Source: V1-33 sp039795165 (GTDB lineage: Bacteria; Verrucomicrobiota; Verrucomicrobiia; Verrucomicrobiales; V1-33). From it: a stretch of 64,000 nt of DNA. A program made the translations under genes and the position numbers. Below are positions 25,872-35,700 of this stretch, piece by piece (within the stretch, counting starts at the first letter, position 1; the number at the start of each line of letters is the position of its first letter). The stretch covers positions 62,001 to 126,000 of the forward strand of contig JBDKER010000001.1 in assembly GCA_039795165.1 (NCBI GenBank). Reading direction: 5' to 3'. The notes beneath the pieces were generated by a model that was given only the letters and a program-made list of their open reading frames with translations, had not been told where the DNA came from and ran no database searches.

Positions 25872-27425
25872 TCAGGGGAGTTCCAGGCTCATCAGCTTGG
25901 TGACATCGCCCTGGCGGATGTGGAGCATGGCGATGCGGTTGCGGGAGAGCGAGGTGATGGCATCGGCGGCTTCCTGTGCGGAGGCCGGGGACTTTGAATT
26001 AATGCGCAGGATGATGTCGCCCTCGCGGATTCCGGCGCTGGCGGCCGGGGAATTCGGCTGGACGTCGGCCACGCGCAGACCGGGAACGCCCTGAGGGAGG
26101 TTGAGGGTGGGGCGGTCTGTTTCCGCGACTGGCATGATCTTCATGCCGACGACGTAGTTCTCCGTGTCCGGCGGGGATCCGGCGATGGCATTGTCCGGAC
26201 TGTCGGTGGTCGGGCCGAAGCGGTTGCGGTCGCCTAGGGTGATGGTGATTTCCCCCTTCTTTTCGTCGCGCAGGATGGAGAGGCGGACTTTGGTGCCGGG
26301 GGATTGGGCGGCGAGGCGCTGGCGGAGGTCGGCATCGCTGCCGACGGAAGTGCTGTCGATTTCGAGGATGACGTCTCCTTCCCGGAGGCCGCCTTTTTCC
26401 GCGGGGGTGCCGGGTTCGACTGAGCCAACGAACGCACCGCCTTTGAATCCGTAGAGCCGGGCGACGCGCTGGTCGACCGGGGAGAGCTGGACGCCGAGGT
26501 AGCCCCGGGGTTTGGAGAGGGCATCGGCGGCGGCGACTGCCTTGTTGATGGGGATGGCGAAGCCGATGCCCATGTTGCCGCCCGAGCGCGAGTAGATGGC
26601 GGTATTGATTCCGATGATGCGGCCGTCGGCGTCGATGAGGGGGCCGCCTGAATTGCCGGGATTGATGGAGGCATCCGTCTGGAGCAGTTCCTGTTTTTCG
26701 AATCCGGCGAGGACTTCGTCATTCCGGCGGGCGCTGATGATGCCCATGGTGACGGTTTTATCGATGCCGAAGGGGGCACCGAGGGCGAAGACGACGTCGC
26801 CGACGCGGACCTGATCGCTGTCGGCGAGGGTGGCCGCGGGGAGGTCGGAGCCGGGGATTTTGAGGACAGCGATGTCGGTTTCCGACGAGAAATCGATGAG
26901 TTCTGCGAGGACGGGGGTTTCCCGGCCGGGGATACTGACCCGGAGTTTCATGATCCGGATGTAGTCGCGCAGTTCCATGTCGAGGTCCGGTGGCAGGACG
27001 ACGTGGCGGTTGGTGATGATGTAGCCGCTGCGGCTGACGATGACGCCGGAACCGATGCCGAGCTGCTGCCATGTGTTGCCGCTGTTTCCGTTGCTGCGGG
27101 GCTGGGGGGCTGCGGGGAGACCAAAGAAGAAGCGGAGGACGTCCTCGTCGCTGGAGCGGCGGCGGGCGGTGGGGGTCTCGATGCCGGTCTGGATGGTGAC
27201 GATGCTCGGCTGGACCTTGTCGAGCATGTCCGCGTAGCTTTTGAGGACCGCGCCGGACCGCTGCATGGGATTTTTGTCGATCGTGAGGGAATTGCGGAAG
27301 ACGCCGGAGGCGGCCTCGGGTTTTGGAGCCGTGGCGTCCTGGGCCTTGCCGCAGGAAGTCAGTGAGAGGGTCAGCATGAGGCTGAGCGGCAGAGTGCGGA
27401 AGAGGGAGAAGGACGCGGTTTTCAT
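25872..27425 (-). CDS. HtrA/Deg-type serine protease, predicted lipoprotein
   Basis: The 517-residue protease starts at ATG 27425. Its signal peptide ends in a lipobox LTSC with Cys25 as the lipidated residue, so it is a membrane-anchored periplasmic DegP/DegQ relative rather than a soluble one. The trypsin-like triad is His141 (IITNRHVVLP), Asp184 (SETDIAVLKI) and Ser259 (NPGNSGGPL). Two PDZ domains follow, with carboxylate-binding loops YLGVQL and GLRVADVQ. The expected role is removal of misfolded envelope proteins. Its lipidation would depend on Lgt, Lsp and the Lnt encoded at 4.8-6.3 kb. Confidence 0.92.
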   Translation of the reverse strand: MKTASFSLFRTLPLSLMLTLSLTSCGKAQDATAPKPEAASGVFRNSLTIDKNPMQRSGAVLKSYADMLDKVQPSIVTIQTGIETPTARRRSSDEDVLRFFFGLPAAPQPRSNGNSGNTWQQLGIGSGVIVSRSGYIITNRHVVLPPDLDMELRDYIRIMKLRVSIPGRETPVLAELIDFSSETDIAVLKIPGSDLPAATLADSDQVRVGDVVFALGAPFGIDKTVTMGIISARRNDEVLAGFEKQELLQTDASINPGNSGGPLIDADGRIIGINTAIYSRSGGNMGIGFAIPINKAVAAADALSKPRGYLGVQLSPVDQRVARLYGFKGGAFVGSVEPGTPAEKGGLREGDVILEIDSTSVGSDADLRQRLAAQSPGTKVRLSILRDEKKGEITITLGDRNRFGPTTDSPDNAIAGSPPDTENYVVGMKIMPVAETDRPTLNLPQGVPGLRVADVQPNSPAASAGIREGDIILRINSKSPASAQEAADAITSLSRNRIAMLHIRQGDVTKLMSLELP

Positions 27426-27610
27426 GGAAGAGGCATCTCGGTCTGGTAGATACGAAAGCACGGTCTGTCAGGGAAACAAGGTGGTTGCGGATTCCGGAGC
27501 GGATGGTCCGCCATGGGGGAGCGGACGGAAGTCGTGGGAATGTCTTGAAAAACGCAGAGGCGGCCGCCCGTATCGCCACCCGATATTCATCCCCGCCACC
27601 CATCTGCCTC

Positions 27611-29113
27611 ATGAAATCCGGAACCCTGATTCTTTCCTGTCTTGCCGTTGTGATGACCCTGAGTGCGCGAGCGCAGGAGGGCACGGCGCTTTTTGACGGC
27701 AAGTCGCTCGAGGGATGGGATGGCGATCCGCGGTTCTGGAAGGTGGAAGACGGCTGTATCACCGGGCAGACGACGGCGGAAGTCCCGACGGAAGCGAACA
27801 CCTTTCTGATCTGGAACCGCGGGGAAGTGGACGATTTCGAACTGACGCTGGAATACAAGCTGGAGGGAGGGAACAGCGGGATTCAGGTCCGGAGTTTCCG
27901 GCTGCCCGACCGGAAGTGGGCGATTGGGGGGTATCAGGCGGATATGGAGGCCGGGGACACCTACAGTGGCATTGTCTATGGCGAGGCGTACCGCGGCATT
28001 CTGGCGAACCGCGGCGAAAAGACCGTGATCGGGGCGAATCATCAGCCCACTGTGCAGGGGAAAGTTGGCGACAGTGCGGAAATCCAGGCCGGGATCCGCA
28101 AGGATGACTGGAACACGTACCGGATTGTTGCGAAGGGGTTTACGATTGAGAATTACATCAATGGCAAGATGACGGCGTCGGTTACGGATGAGGACACCGA
28201 GATGAGGCGCCGGGGTGGCCTGCTGGCGCTGCAGTTGCATGCGGGTCCGCCCATGAAAGTGCAGTTCCGGAACATCAAGCTGCGGCGTCTGCCCATGGAG
28301 GGGGTGAAGAAGGTGGTTTTTGTGGCGGGCCGCGTCAGTCATGGTCCTGGCGACCACGAGCACCGGGCCGGTTGCATGCTGCTGAGCCGTCTGCTCAACG
28401 AATCGTCTTCCGGACGCATCTATGCGACCGTTTATTCCAATGGCTGGCCGGCTGATGCTTCGGCCTTTGAGAATGCGAATGCTCTTGTGATGTATTCGGA
28501 TGGTGGAGGCGGGCACATGGTCAATCCGCATCTGGCGGAAGTGGAGGCGGCTCAGGCCAAAGGGATGGGAGTGGGCTGCATTCACTATGCGGTGGAGATC
28601 CCCAAGGGTCCGGGTGGCGATCTGTTCATGAAGTGGACCGGTGGGTATTTTGAAACCGACTGGAGTGTCAATCCGCACTGGGAAGCGAGTTACGGAAGTT
28701 TCCCTCAGCACGAGGTCACGCGCGGGGTGAAGCCGTTCAAGGCGAATGACGAATGGTACTATCACATGCGGTTCCGGGAGGGCATGAAGGGGGTGACGCC
28801 GATTCTGACGGCGCTGCCTCCGGCGGAGACGCTTAACCGTGGTGACGGTCCACACAGTGGCAATCCTCATGTGCGGGAAGCCATTGCCAAGGGTGAGGCA
28901 CAGCATCTCATGTGGGTGGCGGACAATGGCGATGCTGGACGGGGCTTTGGATTCACGGGGGCGCATTTCCACCGCAACTGGCAGAACGACGATTTCCGCA
29001 AGGTTGTGCTCAACGCCATCAGCTGGATTGCGCGGGCTGAGGTTCCGGAGAACGGCGTCGAGACGAAGGCCTTGTCCGACGACGACATGAAGGTCAATCT
29101 CGATCCCAAATAA
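27611..29113 (+). CDS. exported DUF1080-ThuA fusion protein
   Basis: The 500-residue protein has a signal peptide (MKSGTLILSCLAVVMTLSARA). Residues about 23-225 form a DUF1080 (3-keto-disaccharide hydrolase-type, concanavalin-like) domain with GTALFDGKSLEGWDGD at its start. Residues about 235-490 form a ThuA-like trehalose-utilisation domain with VVFVAGRVSHGPGDHEH, GVGCIHYAVEIPKGPGG and GRGFGFTGAHFHRNW. The two families often occur as neighbouring genes in Planctomycetes and Verrucomicrobia. Here they are one chain. Together they suggest periplasmic handling of oxidised disaccharides. The ATG at 27611 is the one that gives the signal peptide. The frame upstream is open but lacks similarity. 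Confidence 0.88.
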   Translation: MKSGTLILSCLAVVMTLSARAQEGTALFDGKSLEGWDGDPRFWKVEDGCITGQTTAEVPTEANTFLIWNRGEVDDFELTLEYKLEGGNSGIQVRSFRLPDRKWAIGGYQADMEAGDTYSGIVYGEAYRGILANRGEKTVIGANHQPTVQGKVGDSAEIQAGIRKDDWNTYRIVAKGFTIENYINGKMTASVTDEDTEMRRRGGLLALQLHAGPPMKVQFRNIKLRRLPMEGVKKVVFVAGRVSHGPGDHEHRAGCMLLSRLLNESSSGRIYATVYSNGWPADASAFENANALVMYSDGGGGHMVNPHLAEVEAAQAKGMGVGCIHYAVEIPKGPGGDLFMKWTGGYFETDWSVNPHWEASYGSFPQHEVTRGVKPFKANDEWYYHMRFREGMKGVTPILTALPPAETLNRGDGPHSGNPHVREAIAKGEAQHLMWVADNGDAGRGFGFTGAHFHRNWQNDDFRKVVLNAISWIARAEVPENGVETKALSDDDMKVNLDPK

Positions 29114-29195
29114 GGGGGGTGAGAAGGCCTTGAGTTGCTGCGGGGGGGGCAGTCGACAGACTGGTTCCTTGTTTTCCCCTGTGGTGCGCTTGTCT

Positions 29196-30140
29196 TCAGG
29201 GGATCTTCTCCGTGCGGAGGAGGATGAAGCGGGTGGTGGAGCGGAGGGGGACTTTCTGTACCGAGCCATCGGTGGCGGAGGCGATGCCGCCGAGGGTGGC
29301 GGTGATGGTCCATGTGGTTTCCGATTCGCGGGCCCAGCCGAGGGATTCGTCGAACCAGACCTGACCGCTGATGCTGCCGCTGGCTGATTTCAGTCCGAGG
29401 AGCGAGATGGCGGCACCCGAGACGAGCCGCAGGCGTCCGGCGATGGGGACCTCCGTGCAGAGTGCTCCCCCGCGCCGGGATTGTCCATTATGGGTGCATT
29501 GGCCGGTCATGGAGAGGTCGCCCACCGCGGGAATGCTGAACTTTGTCTCGAATGGCCAGCTTGCACCGGCGGTCACCGGCGCATCCGGGACCGCAGGCAG
29601 GGTGCCGATCTGGAGGAGTTGCGTGATGTTCGCCTTGCTGAAGAACGCCTTCACCGGGCCTTTGGCATCGGGTACCTTCTTGACGATATCGGCAAGCAGA
29701 GTGTCGAACTGCGGGGTGGCGGCGAGGCGTCCCGCGGGGTCGCGTTCGAAGAGAAATTCCTGTCCGAGGTAGGCGCGCACGGTGTCGCCGACCTCCGTGA
29801 TATTTGCGTCCGAGCCACTGGCAGGCTTGCTGGAATCGTAGGCGAAGGTTTCCTCGCCATTGGCTCCTGCGATGCGGAAGGCACCCCAGACGACGCCGAC
29901 GTAGGTCCATGCGGGCCGGGCGTGCGGGCGTACGAGGACGCTTTGTTCTGCGGTGATGCGGGCGTGCTGGGATTTGGAACCTTCCTTGGTGGGCAGGAGA
30001 CCGTTCTGGCGGATTTCGAGCCGCTGCACGTAGCGGGTACCTGGTTGCCAGCGCAGCGTGAGCCCGCCTGCCGGAGGGTCGGCGGCCCCTGCCAGGCTGG
30101 CGGTTGGAAGAGTCAGCAGCAGGAGGCCCCGGAATTTCAT
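29196..30140 (-). CDS. exported protein, DUF6263-like
   Basis: The 314-residue protein has a signal peptide (MKFRGLLLLTLPTASLAGAA). The rest is predicted beta-rich, with TLRWQPGTRYVQRLEIRQ early on and the block VGDTVRAYLGQEFLFERDP in the middle. This matches my memory of DUF6263-type secreted proteins of Verrucomicrobia and Planctomycetes, whose function is unknown. It converges with the DUF1080-ThuA gene and diverges from the methyltransferase gene. No catalytic motif is visible. Confidence 0.62.
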   Translation of the reverse strand: MKFRGLLLLTLPTASLAGAADPPAGGLTLRWQPGTRYVQRLEIRQNGLLPTKEGSKSQHARITAEQSVLVRPHARPAWTYVGVVWGAFRIAGANGEETFAYDSSKPASGSDANITEVGDTVRAYLGQEFLFERDPAGRLAATPQFDTLLADIVKKVPDAKGPVKAFFSKANITQLLQIGTLPAVPDAPVTAGASWPFETKFSIPAVGDLSMTGQCTHNGQSRRGGALCTEVPIAGRLRLVSGAAISLLGLKSASGSISGQVWFDESLGWARESETTWTITATLGGIASATDGSVQKVPLRSTTRFILLRTEKIP

Positions 30141-30265
30141 GGCGCGGCCTTAGCAAAGTCTCCGGCTGGCTGCAAGCCCTGCTGCGGTGCTGCCGCGTAC
30201 GCGGACCGGAGCCGGGCCTGCCATTGCGCCTTGTGTTTCCGATCTGCAGGCAGGAGACGAGCGTC

Positions 30266-31198
30266 ATGCTTGAGGAACTTCTGAACGAATCGGGAATCGT
30301 GCTCGCGGAATGTGCGGTGGCCGAGCGGATGCGGCGCATGCCCGGGGTGGAACTTCATCCGACCCTTTTCAATGCTGCGCTGATTTACGGGCCGGAGTCT
30401 TCACGCGAGGCCATGGCTGGAATCTACCGGGGGTATCTGGAGATTGCGCGCGCCGCGGGGCGGCCGATGCTGCTGACGGCTCCGACGTGGAGACTCGATG
30501 CAGAGCGGTTGGCGGCTGCGGGCATGCCGCCGTCGATGGTGGTCGATGCCGTCGCCTTTCTGCGGGCGCTGCGTGATGAGGCTGCTCTCGGCCAGCCTCC
30601 GGTGCTGGTCGGCGGGCTGGTGGGTCCCCGGGGCGATTGCTATCGGCCGGATCATGCGCCTGGGACAGCGGAAGCCGAACGGTTTCACGAATGGCAGGTC
30701 GGGCAACTGGTGGATGGCGGCGCGGAGTTCCTGCTGGCTCAAACGATGCCGTCCGTGGCCGAAGCAGCTGGGATTGCCCGGCTCATGTCCGGTACCGGCA
30801 AGCCCTTTATCATCAGTTTCTGCACGGGCCCGGATGGGAGGGTGCTGGATGGGACAGCGTTGCCGGAGGCCATGGAACGGATCGATGCCGCCGTGCCGGC
30901 GGGGAATCGTCCGGTGGGGTACTTTGTGAACTGCACGCATCCCCGTTTTCTGCTGTCGGCCTATCAGGAAGGCGAACTTGGCCGTCTCATTGGCATTCAG
31001 GCGAATGGTTCTTCGCGGGATGTCAGGCAACTGGATGGCTCTGCGGCAACGGTGACCGATCCTATTGCTTCGTGGAGCGAAGCCATGGCGGAAGTCCACA
31101 GAAGGTTCGGGGTCGCTGTGCTCGGTGGATGCTGTGGAACCGGGGTCGATCACCTTGCCGCCCTTGCAGACATGACGCCGGCATTGAGCCGACCTTGA
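30266..31198 (+). CDS. homocysteine S-methyltransferase family protein
   Basis: The 310-residue protein has the zinc-binding cysteines of the family: one in FVNCTHPRF and a pair in VLGGCCGTGVDHL near 289-290. The barrel segments LIYGPESSREAM and LVGGLVGPRGDCYRP also match. Family members transfer a methyl group from S-methylmethionine, betaine or SAM to homocysteine. The N-terminal catalytic block is unusual, reading GIVLAECAVAERM where DGG(M/L) is the rule, so the methyl donor or acceptor may differ. ATG 30266 has CAGGAG about nine bases upstream. The upstream open frame overlaps the divergent exported-protein gene. Confidence 0.8.
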   Translation: MLEELLNESGIVLAECAVAERMRRMPGVELHPTLFNAALIYGPESSREAMAGIYRGYLEIARAAGRPMLLTAPTWRLDAERLAAAGMPPSMVVDAVAFLRALRDEAALGQPPVLVGGLVGPRGDCYRPDHAPGTAEAERFHEWQVGQLVDGGAEFLLAQTMPSVAEAAGIARLMSGTGKPFIISFCTGPDGRVLDGTALPEAMERIDAAVPAGNRPVGYFVNCTHPRFLLSAYQEGELGRLIGIQANGSSRDVRQLDGSAATVTDPIASWSEAMAEVHRRFGVAVLGGCCGTGVDHLAALADMTPALSRP

Positions 31199-31220
31199 GC
31201 CGGTCATGGCGCGGCGTGGG

Positions 31221-32576
31221 TCAGACTGTCCAGTCGCCCCGGTAGCTGCGGGTGAGTTCTGAGGCTGGGCAGGAATCGCTGCGGAAGGAATTGGTGGCCG
31301 GGTCCCAGAGGAGTTTGCGGCCGGTGCGGTAGGCGATATTGATGAGGTGGCAGGCGATGGCGGAGCGGCCGCCGACGATTTCGCTGGTGATGGGTTTGGA
31401 GCGGCTGCGGACGGCCTTGAGGAAGTCGTCCATGTGATTGGTGCTGCGGTAGAGTCTGGTGGTGGCGTCCTTGAGGAGGTCCTTTTCTGCGGTCATGTAG
31501 GCTCGTTCGACATTCATGTTCGGGGCTTTGGCGTAGGCGACTTTGCCATTGAGGACGACTTCGAACTGACCGCGGTTGACTTTGACTTCGCCGGATTCGC
31601 CGAAGAAGTGGGCACCGAAGCCCTTGTGGAGATGCTGGACGGTGACGCCGTTGGCGTAGGTGAGGGTACAGCCCTGTACTTTGCCGTTCTGGCGTTGCTG
31701 GAGGAGATCGGCGCAGCCCTCGGGTGGGGAAATTTCGAGGGGGCCGGCATCGTCTGCTCCGAGGCCCCAGTGGGCGATGTCGAGGTGGTGGGCGCCCCAG
31801 TCGGTGACCATGCCACCGCCGTATTCTGCGTTCATGCGCCAATCCGGGAAGTGGTTATGGACGCCGCGGGGTGAGAGGGTGGAATTGTAGGGACGGAGCG
31901 GGGCTGGGCCGAGCCAGCGGTCCCAGTCGAGCCCGTTTTCCATGGCTTCTTCGGGAAGGTTGCAGGGAAGCGGCGGGGGGCCGAACTGGACTTCGGCGCG
32001 GATGAGTTTTCCGATGACGCCGTTGCGGACGAGTTCGCAGGCGACGCGGAATTCGCCACTGGAGCGCTGCATGGAACCGGTCTGGAGGACGCGCTGGTGG
32101 TCGTTGACCGCCTTCATGACGGCGACGGCTTCGTGGATATTGTGGGTGAGGGGTTTTTCGCAGTAGACGTCCTTGCCGGCGCGGAGGGCGGCGACGGTGA
32201 TGATGGCGTGCCAGTGATCCGGCGTGGCGATGCAGACCGCGTCGATGTCCTTCCGGGCGATGATTTCGCGGAAGTCTGCGGTGTCGGCGCAGCCCTTCCA
32301 TGCGGTGTCCTTGCGGGACGAATAGTATTCTTCGACCTTGCGGCGGGCGTCGCTGCGGCGGGTCGTATCGACGTCGCATACGGCCACGACCTGAACGCCG
32401 GGTTGACCGAGGAAAGTGCGGAGGAGGTGGCCGCTCTGTTTCCCCATGCCGATGAAGCCCATGGTGATCTGGCTGGCGGGGGAATCGCTGCCGGACGCGG
32501 CGCGCAGTCCGGATGGAATCAGAAACGGAACGCTGAGCGCAGAAGAACGGAGAAAGGAACGGCGGCTGGTTTTCAT
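31221..32576 (-). CDS. Gfo/Idh/MocA family oxidoreductase, Tat-exported
   Basis: The 451-residue NAD(P)-dependent sugar oxidoreductase begins with a Tat signal (MKTSRRSFLRSSAL). ITMGFIGMGKQSGHLL is the nucleotide-binding loop, VCIATPDHWHAIITVAAL the next strand pair, and VYCEKPLTHN the EKP motif with its Lys. GGGMVTDWGAHHLDIAHWGL carries the conserved Asp and His of the catalytic domain. It shares a 153-base divergent region with the large cytochrome gene, so both may respond to the same signal. The longer open frame upstream runs into that gene and is not coding. Confidence 0.92.
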   Translation of the reverse strand: MKTSRRSFLRSSALSVPFLIPSGLRAASGSDSPASQITMGFIGMGKQSGHLLRTFLGQPGVQVVAVCDVDTTRRSDARRKVEEYYSSRKDTAWKGCADTADFREIIARKDIDAVCIATPDHWHAIITVAALRAGKDVYCEKPLTHNIHEAVAVMKAVNDHQRVLQTGSMQRSSGEFRVACELVRNGVIGKLIRAEVQFGPPPLPCNLPEEAMENGLDWDRWLGPAPLRPYNSTLSPRGVHNHFPDWRMNAEYGGGMVTDWGAHHLDIAHWGLGADDAGPLEISPPEGCADLLQQRQNGKVQGCTLTYANGVTVQHLHKGFGAHFFGESGEVKVNRGQFEVVLNGKVAYAKAPNMNVERAYMTAEKDLLKDATTRLYRSTNHMDDFLKAVRSRSKPITSEIVGGRSAIACHLINIAYRTGRKLLWDPATNSFRSDSCPASELTRSYRGDWTV

Positions 32577-32729
32577 GATGACTATGTTTGAGCGTGGCGT
32601 GTCCGGGGCGGTGAGGGGAAGGCAAATCTTGTCCTTGAATGCGGCGCGACGGCGGACCGGAATGGTGGAGGAAAAAGCCGGGCCGCGGCAACGTTCAGTG
32701 TGGGTGGCCCTGATGTGGCCGGAGACTTT

Positions 32730-35700
32730 ATGATTCTGCGGAAGACAATTCAGATGGTGGCGGCGCTCAGTGCTGTCATGGTTCCGTGTGTGACGGGGGC
32801 TGAGTTGCCGGAGGATTTTGCGGCAGTGGTGCTTCCGGTGCTGAAGAAGACCTGTTATTCGTGTCATTCCACGGAGAAGCAGAAGGGTGATCTGGATCTG
32901 GAACGCTTCCGGGATGTGGAATCGGTGCAGCGGGAACCGGAGATCTGGCAGGCGGTTCGGGATCAGGTAATGGACGGAGCCATGCCGCCGGACGATGCCG
33001 AGCCTCTGACGGAGGCGGAGAAGAACGCGCTGCTGCGGTGGGTGGGGTCGATGCTGGCGCAGGCGGCGCGGAAGCATGCGGGCGATCCTGGGCCGGTGGT
33101 GCTGAGGCGGCTTTCGAATGCGGAGTACACGTGGACGATCCGGGACCTGACGGGGGTGGCGGTGCTGGATCCGGCCGCGGAATTTCCGGCGGACAGTGCC
33201 GCGGGAGAAGGGTTCACGAATGCGGGGGCGGCGCTCAGCATGTCGCCGGCATTGGTCAGCAAGTACCTCGAGGCCGCACGGAAAGTGGGGGAGCATGCCA
33301 TGCTGCTGCCGGATGGGCTGGCGTTTTCGCCACAGGTGACGGCGCGCGACTGGACTGGGGAAAAGCTGGCGGCGATCCGTGGATTCTATGGACGCTACTG
33401 TGCCGAGGCCGGTGGGACCCAAGTGAATCTTCAGGGGATTCAGTTCGAGACCAATGGCGGAGGGCGTCTGCCGCTTGATCGGTATCTGGAAGCCTGCGTG
33501 GCACTGCGGGATCGGTCCGGCGATCCCCTTGCGGTGGCGAAGCAGGCGCAGTCGGCCGGGCTCAGTCCGAAGTATCTGCTGACTTTGCTGGAACTGCTGC
33601 GTGGCGATGATGGTTCGCCTCTGCTGAGGGAACTGCGTACGAAGTTCCGGGAAGCTAAGGCAGGCGATGGGGGGGCGCTGGCTGCTCTTGTGGCACCGTG
33701 GCAGCAGGCCCTCTGGAAGTTCACGACGGTAGGGCACATAGGAAAGCGGGATGGTCCGCCTGCATGGCAGGTTCCGGTCGATCCGCTGCTTCCCTCGCAG
33801 GAGATCCGGCTCAAGCTGCCTGCGCCGGATGCCGATGGCATGGTGACCATCCGGTTGGAGGTGAACGATGCCGGGGATGGGTCTGATGGAGATGTGGCGG
33901 TGTGGCGGAATCCGCGGCTGGTGGCACCGGGGCGGGCGGACCTGCCGCTGCGCGGGATGAGTGGAGCCATGGCGGCTCTGGACCGTGCGCAGCGCGAGAT
34001 TCCGGAAACGGCGTCAGCGTATCTGGCGGCGATTACTGGAACTGCGCCGGTGAACTTGGAGGCATTGCGTCCCGGGTTGCTGGCAGCGTGGCGTCAAGTG
34101 GCGGGTACGGCGGCGGCGGAGCCGGAACTCATGAAGGCGAAGGTGGAGGCCGCTGCCGGGGCAGTGAAACTGGCCGGCTGGGGCGGGGCTGATGCGCTCA
34201 GTGTGATCGCGAATCCTTCCGGGGAGACCGTGAGAATTCCGGGAACCATGGGGCCGCGCAGTCTGGCCATGCATCCGGCTCCGCAGCGGGCCGCCGGGGT
34301 GGCATGGCGCGCTCCTGCCGACGGCCGCGTGGCGGTCCAATGGTCGCTTCAGGATGCCCATCTCGACTGTGGCAATGGGGTGGCGTGGGCGCTTGAGCAT
34401 CGCCGGGCGTCTGCCCGTCGGCGTCTGGGGTCTGGCCTGACCGAGGGAGGAAAACTGCTGCAGCCCGATCCCGTGCGGGACATGGAGGTCCGCCGTGGTG
34501 ATTTGCTGTGCCTGCTGATTCTGCCGCGGGATGGGGATCACACCTGCGATCTGACGGCGTTTTCGCTGAAGATCGAGCCATCGGATGGAAGTCCGCCTTG
34601 GGATGTGGTGGCTGACACGGTGGATACCCTTGCCGCTGCCAATCCTCATCCTGGTCGGGGAGGGCAGGAGGGCATCTGGCATTTCTTCAGCGAGCCGGCG
34701 TCGGCTTCCGGTAAGGAACTTCCGGCGGGGAGCCTGCTATCGCGCTGGCTTTTTGCGGACGGTGACGGGAGAAAGGAACTGGCGGCTGCGGTGCAGTCCC
34801 TGCTGGCCGGGCCACCGCCGGAAGGTGATTCGCCCGATGGCCAGCTGCGGCGTCAGTTGCTGGCTCCGGGTGGTCCGCTGGTGCAGTCGTATCTGGCGGA
34901 AGCCGCTTCGGAGGCCGGGCCATCGGGAGCGATTCCCGGGGATGAAGTGACAGGAGATCCGGATCTGGTGATGCGGGCCCTCGCGTTCACGGAATTCCGG
35001 ATTCCAGCGGTGCTGGCGGAGGGGGCGGAACTGGTGACGACGGCGGCGCTGGACGCATCGGCTGGGCCGGAGGCTACCGTGCAGATGCGGGTGGCGGTGG
35101 ATGGCGCTGCCATGGCGGCACCTGCGGCTGGTCTGCCGGTGCTCGCCGCGGCGGGTAGTCCGGGGCACCGGCGGTATGCAGAAGCGATGGGGAGGTTCCG
35201 CGATCTCTTTCCGGCGGCACTTTGCTACACCCGGATTGTTCCGGTCGACGAAGTCGTGACGCTCACCCTCTTCTATCGGGAGGACCATCATCTGCGAAAG
35301 CTCATGCTTTCCGATGCCGAAGCGGCCGAACTGGACCGACTCTGGGCGGAACTGCATTTTGTCAGTCAGGACGCCCTGCAGTCGGTCGATGCCTATGATC
35401 AGCTCTGGCAGTTTGCGACGCAGGACGCGGATCCATCGGCATTTGAACCATTGCGGGAACCGATCCGGAAGCGGGCCGAGGAATTCCGTGCGCTCATGAA
35501 GGCTGCGGAGTCGCGGCATGTGGAATGGCTGGAACGGTTCGCGGCGCAGGCATGGAGGCGTCCGCTGCAGCCGGGAGAATCGGATCGACTGCGTGGAGTC
35601 TACTCACAGCTGAGAAAGGACGAACTTCCGCATGAGGAAGCCGTGCGGCTTGTGCTGGCGAGGATCCTGACATCGCCTGCCTTTCTGTACCGGGCCGAGA

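Noticed and set aside
32577..33737. N-terminal extension of the Gfo/Idh gene
   Set aside because: It would overlap the divergent cytochrome gene and precede the Tat signal. The start at 32576 is far better.
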